Shown here: positions 51,585-57,703 of the stretch, piece by piece | Layout: every line of letters starts with the position of its first letter | Numbering within the stretch: the first letter of the stretch is position 1 | Assembly: GCA_037384445.1 (NCBI GenBank) | Contig: JARRNY010000070.1 | Span: 1-57,703 of the forward strand | Length of the DNA: 57,703 nt | Direction: 5' to 3' | DNA from: Thiodiazotropha sp037384445 | Lineage (GTDB): Bacteria > Pseudomonadota > Gammaproteobacteria > Chromatiales > Chromatiaceae | The notes under the pieces: generated by a model | Told to the model about the DNA's origin: nothing | The model's input: only the letters and a program-made list of their open reading frames with translations | Database searches by the model: none | Translations under genes and position numbers: made by a program

Positions 51585-53312
51585 TTACTTCCTCTTTTTG
51601 GGCGGCATCAGATCAGTGATCGTACCTTCTGCCATCTCTGCAGCGAAGCAGATGGTCTCGTTGAGGGTCGGATGGGGATGGATGGTGAGACCAATGTCTT
51701 CCATGTCAGCCCCCATCTCCAGCGCCAGCACCGTCTCGCCGATCAGCTCCCCCGCATTGGGGCCAACGATGCCGGCGCCCAGAATGCGTTTACTCTTGGG
51801 GTCGAACAGCAGCTTGGTCATACCCTCGTCGCGGCCGATACCCAGGGCACGGCCACTGGCAGCCCAGGGGAAGACCCCCTTCTCGACCTCGATACCCTGT
51901 GCCTTGGCGTCGCTCTCCGTGAGCCCCATCCAGGCCACTTCCGGATCGGTATAGGCCACTGAGGGGATGGTCATGGGATCGAACTTCACCGGCATGCCGG
52001 CAATCACCTCCGCCGCTGTCTTCGCCTCATGGGTTGCCTTGTGCGCCAGCATCGGCTGGCCGACAACATCGCCGATGGCAAAGATGTTGGGCACATTGGT
52101 GCGCATCTGCTGATCGACCGGAATGAAACCCCGCTCGTCTACATTGACGCCCGCCGCCTCGGCGTTGATCTTCTTTCCGTTGGGAACACGCCCGACCGCC
52201 ACCAGCACCTTGTCATAGGTCTGAGGCTTATCCGGCGCCTGCTTGCCTTCGAAGGTCACCTTGAGGCCGCTTTTCTGGGCCTGGATGTCGGTCACCTTGG
52301 TACCCAGCATGATGTTGCGGTAGCGCCCTTTGATGCGTTTCTGCAGCGGGCGGACCAGGTCGGGATCGCAGCCTGGAATCAGGTTCTCCTGCAGCTCTAC
52401 CACATCGATCTCGCTGCCCAGGGTACTGTAGACGGTTGCCATCTCGAGGCCGATGATGCCGCCTCCTACAACCAGCATGCGCTTGGGTATCTCTTCCAGT
52501 GCCAGGGCCCCGGTAGAGTCGATCAGACGCGGGTCATCATTCGGGAAACCGGGTATCTGCACCGGGCTGGAGCCACAGGCGATGATGGCGTCGGTAAAGG
52601 CGATGGAGAGGCTGCCGTCGTCGGTTTTGACGCTGATGCGGTTGGGGGATTCAAAGCGGGCCAGACCGTGAACCACCTCTACCTTACGCTGTTTGGCCAG
52701 TTGCATGAGGCCGCCGGTGAGGCGCTGTACCACTTTGTCCTTGCCCGCACGCAATTTATCCAGATCGATCTTGGGTTTGCCGAAACTGATGCCCAACTCA
52801 GCCATCTCGGCCGCCTCATTGATCACGTCCGCTGCATGCAGCAGGGCCTTTGAGGGGATGCAACCGACATTGAGGCAGACACCGCCCAGGGCATCGTAGC
52901 GCTCGATCATGATGACTCGTTTGCCGAGATCGGCGGCACGGAAAGCAGCGGTATAGCCGCCAGGTCCGGCGCCCAGCACAACCACGTCGGTCTGCTTGTC
53001 AGCTGCACCCTTGACGGCATCGGAGACCGGCGCCTTGGTGGGTGTGGGTTTCTCGTCTGCTGAGGCAGCTTGTGCCAGTTCCAGCGTTAGTATCGGCGCT
53101 CCCTGGGAGATCTTCTCACCCGCCTTGACCAGCAACGCTTTGACCACGCCGGCATGGGGCGAGGGGATATCCATGGTCGCTTTGTCGCTCTCCAGCGTAA
53201 TGATGGAGTCTTCCGCTTCCACCCTGTCGCCAGCGGCGACCAGGATTTCGATGATGTCGACCTGCTCGAAGTCACCGATATCTGGAAGTGTCACCTCAAC
53301 AATTTTGCTCAT
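51585..53312 (-). CDS. lpdA: Dihydrolipoyl dehydrogenase with N-terminal lipoyl domain
   Basis: 575 residues. The lipoyl domain (about 1-80; ITLESDKATMDIPSPHAGVV with the lipoyl-Lys) is linked by an Ala/Pro hinge to the E3 body. FAD-binding is VVVLGAGPGGYTAAFRAADL, the redox pair is in GGVCLNVGCIPSKALLH, NAD-binding is LVVGGGIIGLEMATVYSTLG, and the catalytic C-terminal TIHPHPTLNETICFAAE is intact. E3s with this extra domain usually serve pyruvate dehydrogenase; aceE/aceF are not adjacent. Of two ATGs, the second (53312) is better spaced from GAGG. Confidence 0.95.
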   Translation of the reverse strand: MSKIVEVTLPDIGDFEQVDIIEILVAAGDRVEAEDSIITLESDKATMDIPSPHAGVVKALLVKAGEKISQGAPILTLELAQAASADEKPTPTKAPVSDAVKGAADKQTDVVVLGAGPGGYTAAFRAADLGKRVIMIERYDALGGVCLNVGCIPSKALLHAADVINEAAEMAELGISFGKPKIDLDKLRAGKDKVVQRLTGGLMQLAKQRKVEVVHGLARFESPNRISVKTDDGSLSIAFTDAIIACGSSPVQIPGFPNDDPRLIDSTGALALEEIPKRMLVVGGGIIGLEMATVYSTLGSEIDVVELQENLIPGCDPDLVRPLQKRIKGRYRNIMLGTKVTDIQAQKSGLKVTFEGKQAPDKPQTYDKVLVAVGRVPNGKKINAEAAGVNVDERGFIPVDQQMRTNVPNIFAIGDVVGQPMLAHKATHEAKTAAEVIAGMPVKFDPMTIPSVAYTDPEVAWMGLTESDAKAQGIEVEKGVFPWAASGRALGIGRDEGMTKLLFDPKSKRILGAGIVGPNAGELIGETVLALEMGADMEDIGLTIHPHPTLNETICFAAEMAEGTITDLMPPKKRK

Positions 53313-53502
53313 CATAGTCCTCGATTGGTTCGACTGTCGGGCAGGTGCCGTTCAGTGCGTGGATAGTAGATTCTTATAGGCCCTTTTCTTCGCTTTATAG
53401 CATTTCTGCCTCGCAAAGCGTAGCCGTGGAGGGTGATTTGCCCCTCAGAAACGGCGGGGTATCGAGGTAAAAATCGATGAACAGTTGAGGAAGAGCCGAG
53501 GC

Positions 53503-56500
53503 TCAGTTAGTAGCGATGACTTGCAGATCCTTATCGAGCCACTTGCGCAACTCCCTCGCCGACATGGGTTTGGCGTAGTAGTAACCCTGCAGGACATTGC
53601 AGCCTTCGGCAGTCAGAAATGCCATCTGCGCTTCGGACTCCACCCCCTCGGCGACCAGACCGAGATTGAGGCTGTGCGCCATGGCGATGATGGTCCTGAC
53701 CAGGGAAACGCTCTCTTTGTCATCCGGCAGGTCGCTGACGAATGAGCGGTCGATCTTCAGGGCGTCCACCGGGAAGCGTTTGAGATAACTGAGCGAGGAG
53801 TAGCCGGTACCGAAATCATCGACTGATAACTTCACTCCCAGCTGCTTGAATTTTGTCAGCCACTGAACGGACTCCTCCGTATCCCGCATCAGCAGGCTTT
53901 CGGTAATCTCCAGGGTGACAGATTGGGCGCTCACCCCCGTCTCCTCAAGCACCTGCTTGAGAAAATCGGTTTCGAGGCCTAATTCCCGTTGCCGGCTGGA
54001 GAGGTTGATGGCGACTGAGAGCTGTTCGTGGCCGTAGCGGTGCAACTGGCTCAATTGTCTGCATGCCTCTTTGACCACCCATTCGCCGATGGGCCCGATC
54101 AGACCGCAATCCTCCGCCAGAGGAATGAAGGCTTCCGGCGATATGCGCCCCTTCTTTGCATGATTCCAGCGTAACAGGGCTTCCAGGCTACCGACCCGAT
54201 TGGTTTGGGAATCCACCACCGGCTGATAGTAGAGCTCCAACTCATTGCGCTGCAGCGCCTGGCGCAGATCCTGCTCAAGTTGCTGCCGCTCGATAGTCAG
54301 TCGCTGCATCGAGGCAGTAAAGAACTGATAGTTGTTTCTACCCCGCTCCTTGGCCTGATACATGGCCATATCGGCATTGCGCAGCAGCGAATCGGGGGTG
54401 TTCGCATCATCCGGGTAGACGGTGATACCAACGCTGGCACCGACAAAGATCTCTCTTTCATAAAGGGTGAACGAACGGGTCACCTCAGTAATCACTTTCG
54501 AGGCCACCAGCGCGGGGGACTCCAAATCCGACACATCCTGCAACAGGATAACGAACTCGTCGCCACCAAAACGCGCTACCGTATCGGCATCGCGAACACA
54601 TTGACGAATGCGCTGTGCCACCTGCTGCAACAGCTCGTCACCCATGACATGGCCAAAGGTATCATTGACCACCTTGAACTGATCCAGGTCGATGAAAAGC
54701 AATGCCAGCTTCCACTGTTCCCGGTCGGCCGAGAGTATCGCCTGAGATAAACGGTCGGTCAGCAAAGAACGGTTGGGCAGCCCGGTCAGGGCATCGAAAT
54801 TGGCCTGATAGCGAATCTTCTCCTCGTCCTGCTTGTGTTTGGTGATGTCGGAGAAGACCGCCACAAACTCCTTGGCGATACCATCATCTCCCTTGATCGC
54901 AGCGATCGAGAGCCACTCGGGAAAGACGCTGCCATCCTTGCGTCGATTCCAAATCTCACCACTCCAGTATCCGTTCTGCATCACCGCCGACCAGAGTTGT
55001 TCATAGAAAGCATTGGTGTGTCTGCCAGAGCTGAGCAGCTGCGGTGAGCGACCGATCACCTCTTCGGCTTCATAGCCGGTAATCCGGCTGAAAGCGGGAT
55101 TGACCGTCTTAATCAGATTATCCGCATCCGTGACCATGATGCCCTCGGATGTGGTATCAAAGACGGTGGCATTCATGCGCAACTGATCTTCTGCGCGCTT
55201 CTGAGCGGTGATGTCCTCCTTGACGGCAATGAAGTGGGTAATCTTGCCCGATTCATCGCGCAACGGCGAAATGGATGCGGCCTCCCAATAGATGGAGCCG
55301 TCTTTGCGTTTGTTGTGAAAAACACCCCGCCACTCCTTGCCGGAGAGCAGAGCAGTCCACATCTTTTTGTAGTCCTCGTTCGACTTGTCGCCGCTTTTCA
55401 GAATACGCGGATTCTGGCCGATCGCCTCTTTGGAGGTATAACCCGACACCTCCTCGAATTTCGGATTGACGTATTCAATGATGCCGTCGATTGAGGTGAT
55501 AATGACCGAGGCCGGACTCTGCTCCAGCGCCCGCCCCAACTTACGCAGGTCCGCCTCGCTGCGCTTGGACTCAGTGATATCGGTACGCACACAAACCAGC
55601 CCCCCTTCAGAGGTCGGGTTGTTGCTGGCGAGATACCAGTTATTGTCCTCCGTGTGCTCAAGATACTGTCCCTGCGGATGGTCATGCTGCAGCGGCTTAC
55701 CTTCCAAACCCAGGTAACGGATGCGATTCCCGGCCACCGATTTAAGGGTCTGCAGCAACACCCCTTCCAGCAGCCAATCCTTCAGCCAGGGATAGAGCTC
55801 AGTATAGCGGCGGTTAAACAGCACCAATCGACCCTCTTTATCAAACAGGGCGAAGGCTTCAGAGAGATTCTCGACTGCATCGTGCAGTCGACTCCACGAG
55901 CGATTGGCCTCCTGATGTGCGTGTTGCAGGCTGCGGATCAGATACCATAAACCGATAATCAGCGCGAAAACTGACACGGTAAGAAAGAGGATCATGCTCT
56001 GCTTGATACGGGTTTCGCTGATCCGGTGCATCTCATAGCGGTTATGCAGGAGCTCGAAACTCTCCACCGACTTTATGCTGAGATAGTGGTGCTTCAACTC
56101 CCCCAGCTTTGCCAAGTCACTAAGGTTCGCCTTGATATGAAACACCATGTTGTCCAGGACCTTCTGTTCCTCCCGGTCTCCAAGCCTTATTCGCTCCAAC
56201 TCCGCGACCTTGGTGCGGATCACTTCCAATTGTGTATCTGAGTAGAAAAGATCGAATACATAGAGTTGATTCAGTAGCTCCACAACCCGCTCATAGATCG
56301 AGCGGTCGACCCGCTTTACCTCTAGCGCTGCAATCGGCAGATAGAGGATGCCGTTGCGGACCACAGCAGCCTGAAACTTTATCCGCTCCAGATCCTTGAG
56401 CTTCTCGTCCATGTCCTCCCAATATTGGCGAATAGCATCATCCAATGTCTCGTATTTACTCTGTCCTGGCTGTCGCATCTCCTCTCTCAATTGATGCAGT

Positions 56501-56733
56501 TGCTGAGTTGTCTCTACCAGGGTGTCGTAGTGTGATAACAGGAATGAAGTGATGCGTAGCACATCCCGATCGAGCCGGGCATCAAGCTCTTTGAGTTTAA
56601 TCAGCTGACTCGAAACCTCCGCATGCTCCAGAGAATCGTCATCCCATATCATGCCAAGCAGCAATAGCAGAGCGATACTGAGAGTGATCAGCAGCATGCT
56701 ACGTCTGGCATTCATCGCCCTCCGCATGATCAT
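53503..56733 (-). CDS. Membrane DAHL-PAS-PAS-PAS-GGDEF-EAL protein (c-di-GMP turnover)
   Basis: 1076 residues. Helix 1 (about 12-30) and helix 2 (about 248-268) frame an all-helical periplasmic domain resembling DAHL (LKELDARLDRDVLRITSFLL). Three PAS units follow (about 285-390, 400-515, 525-640; NPKFEEVSGYTSKEAIGQNP, NPAFSRITGYEAEEVIGRSP). The GGDEF domain is canonical (ARFGGDEF) with an upstream RDAD inhibitory site. The EAL domain has GSLEALLRWNH, LEITESLLM and DDFGTGYSSLSYLKRFPVDA with LKIDRSFV. Both activities look possible. ATGA overlap with the peroxidase gene means translational coupling. Confidence 0.92.
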   Translation of the reverse strand: MIMRRAMNARRSMLLITLSIALLLLLGMIWDDDSLEHAEVSSQLIKLKELDARLDRDVLRITSFLLSHYDTLVETTQQLHQLREEMRQPGQSKYETLDDAIRQYWEDMDEKLKDLERIKFQAAVVRNGILYLPIAALEVKRVDRSIYERVVELLNQLYVFDLFYSDTQLEVIRTKVAELERIRLGDREEQKVLDNMVFHIKANLSDLAKLGELKHHYLSIKSVESFELLHNRYEMHRISETRIKQSMILFLTVSVFALIIGLWYLIRSLQHAHQEANRSWSRLHDAVENLSEAFALFDKEGRLVLFNRRYTELYPWLKDWLLEGVLLQTLKSVAGNRIRYLGLEGKPLQHDHPQGQYLEHTEDNNWYLASNNPTSEGGLVCVRTDITESKRSEADLRKLGRALEQSPASVIITSIDGIIEYVNPKFEEVSGYTSKEAIGQNPRILKSGDKSNEDYKKMWTALLSGKEWRGVFHNKRKDGSIYWEAASISPLRDESGKITHFIAVKEDITAQKRAEDQLRMNATVFDTTSEGIMVTDADNLIKTVNPAFSRITGYEAEEVIGRSPQLLSSGRHTNAFYEQLWSAVMQNGYWSGEIWNRRKDGSVFPEWLSIAAIKGDDGIAKEFVAVFSDITKHKQDEEKIRYQANFDALTGLPNRSLLTDRLSQAILSADREQWKLALLFIDLDQFKVVNDTFGHVMGDELLQQVAQRIRQCVRDADTVARFGGDEFVILLQDVSDLESPALVASKVITEVTRSFTLYEREIFVGASVGITVYPDDANTPDSLLRNADMAMYQAKERGRNNYQFFTASMQRLTIERQQLEQDLRQALQRNELELYYQPVVDSQTNRVGSLEALLRWNHAKKGRISPEAFIPLAEDCGLIGPIGEWVVKEACRQLSQLHRYGHEQLSVAINLSSRQRELGLETDFLKQVLEETGVSAQSVTLEITESLLMRDTEESVQWLTKFKQLGVKLSVDDFGTGYSSLSYLKRFPVDALKIDRSFVSDLPDDKESVSLVRTIIAMAHSLNLGLVAEGVESEAQMAFLTAEGCNVLQGYYYAKPMSARELRKWLDKDLQVIATN

Positions 56734-57686
56734 GGCTTCAACCTGTTGTGGTTGCCGACCAAGGTGTGGAGAAAAGCAACGATGGCTTCGATCTCCTCCT
56801 GTGGTATCTCACGACCAAGCTGATAGCGCCCCATGATCCGCACGGCTTCCGAGAGGGTGCTGACTGACCCATCGTGGAAGTAGGGCGGATTGATCGCTGC
56901 CAGACGCAGGCTGGGCACCTTGAAGAAGTGTTTATCCTCCACCTCTTTGGTGACATTGAAGCGACCAAGATCGGGCTCGGTGATTTTGCGGCCGCGGTCG
57001 GCAAAATAGTCGCCCATAGCGCCCATATAGGCATAAAGGTTTCCGCCCACATTGACACCCTGATGACAACTGATGCACCCATAGTTCTTGAACAGCTGAT
57101 AGCCCCGTAACTCATAGGGACCGACAGCGTCATCATCACCCCGCAGCCAGCGATCGAATCGGGAGTTGGAGGTCACCAGAGAGCGCTCGAATTCAGCGAT
57201 GGCGACCACGATGGCCTGTTCCGTAATGCCGTCAGGAAAGAGCTCACTGAATGCTTCGACCATCTTTGGATCGGCCCTCAGTTTATTCAGCACCTCCGGC
57301 CAGTTTGAGGCCATTTCCAGAGGATTGTGCACCGGTCCAGCCGCCTGCTCCTCCAGCGTGCTTGCCCGCCCATCCCAAAATTGGACGAAATTAAAGCTGC
57401 TGTTGTAGACAGTGGGCGCTTTGATCCCCCCTAATGCTCCGCCCACGCCAACCGACCTGGCTGCGCGGTCCGTACCACCACTGGAGAGAATATGGCAACT
57501 GGAACAGCTGATCGTGTTGTCCTGCGAGAGTCTCCCATCGTGAAACAGCCGATCACCCAAGGCAACCAGCTTAAGGTTCAAGTCCTGCTCGAGTGGCAGT
57601 GGCTTGATCGCCTCGTTTCTGGCATCGGCCCCATACAGGTCGCCAACAACCAGCAAAGAGATAAGGATAATCAGCAAGTTACGCAT
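56730..57686 (-). CDS. Di-haem cytochrome c peroxidase family protein
   Basis: 318 residues. A signal peptide (about 1-20; LLIILISLLVVGDLYGADA) is followed by two haem-binding sites, CSSCH (NTISCSSCHILSSGGTDRA) and CISCH (YGCISCHQGVNVGGNLYAYM). The domain pattern GDRLFHDGRLSQDNTIS, KVPSLRLAAINPPYFHDGSV and GRYQLGREIPQEEIEAIVAF matches bacterial CCP/MauG-type peroxidases, which reduce H2O2 in the periplasm with electrons from cytochromes. First gene of a pair with the GGDEF-EAL gene. The 17 bases upstream end the window, so its promoter is not seen. Confidence 0.94.
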   Translation of the reverse strand: MRNLLIILISLLVVGDLYGADARNEAIKPLPLEQDLNLKLVALGDRLFHDGRLSQDNTISCSSCHILSSGGTDRAARSVGVGGALGGIKAPTVYNSSFNFVQFWDGRASTLEEQAAGPVHNPLEMASNWPEVLNKLRADPKMVEAFSELFPDGITEQAIVVAIAEFERSLVTSNSRFDRWLRGDDDAVGPYELRGYQLFKNYGCISCHQGVNVGGNLYAYMGAMGDYFADRGRKITEPDLGRFNVTKEVEDKHFFKVPSLRLAAINPPYFHDGSVSTLSEAVRIMGRYQLGREIPQEEIEAIVAFLHTLVGNHNRLKP

Positions 57687-57703
57687 TTAGCACAATGACA
57701 TAT

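Noticed and set aside
1..57703. CRISPR arrays, phage modules, toxin-antitoxin or restriction genes
   Set aside because: No regularly spaced repeats and no recognisable marker proteins on either strand.

Overview
The window reads as chromosome of a free-living or symbiotic gammaproteobacterium, most like the sulfur-oxidising Chromatiales/Sedimenticola-type lineages. The evidence is a single-polar-type flagellar cluster with sigma54 and sigma28 promoters, arsenosugar-type genes, a TAXI-family TRAP transporter, DUF2956, and moderately high GC with frequent GTG/TTG starts. This placement is inference from gene content; no marker gene was compared.

Layout. 209-14776 is a flagellar and chemotaxis block: flgL, K, J, I, H, G, F (minus), then a small plus-strand DUF2956 gene and a palindromic repeat element, then flgE, D, C, B, cheR, cheV (minus) and divergent flgA, flgM, flgN (plus). 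Promoter-like sites are visible for the main transcription units: sigma54-type (GG-N10-GC) before flgB, flgF, flgG and flgA, and a sigma28-type site before flgM. 14792-17176 holds an arsenosugar-type trio (radical SAM ArsS, a broken TIGR04283 glycosyltransferase and a TIGR04282 transferase), with two copies of a 144-bp palindromic, MITE-like element beside it. 17685-19173 has small genes and tRNA-Arg(CCT). 19501-26329 is central carbon metabolism: sucA-sucB, class I fumarase and a YhdH/AcuI reductase. 26613-35914 has glgC, a 69-residue orphan, a broken prfC, a SprA-like protein, a Bcr/CflA exporter, rimI, a broken family-4 uracil-DNA glycosylase, leuA and pssA. 36083-44104 is a tightly overlapped, probably single-transcript cluster (BPSS1780-like, RDD, SpoIIM, DUF4129, DUF4350, MoxR, DUF58). 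44344-49404 carries a DUF302 protein, a TRAP permease, a DUF481 outer-membrane protein and a broken TAXI binding protein. 49584-57686 has a hydrolase, a methyltransferase, lipoyl-bearing LpdA, a DAHL-PAS-GGDEF-EAL protein and a di-haem cytochrome c peroxidase.

The most unusual feature is not one gene but a pattern. Five genes (flgJ, the TIGR04283 gene, prfC, the uracil-DNA glycosylase and the TAXI binding protein) are split by frame changes. In at least three of these a block of conserved residues is also missing at the break, and leuA carries a fresh 25-bp tandem duplication that rewrites its C-terminus. Either the genome is decaying by short indels or the assembly has collapsed short segments. 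The second theme is dispersed palindromes: a 144-bp MITE-like pair, a four-copy hairpin repeat placed downstream of genes, and a long inverted repeat that sits where the flagellar operon is split.

No CRISPR array, rRNA, complete insertion sequence or phage module was seen, and no clear new defence or mobile system.
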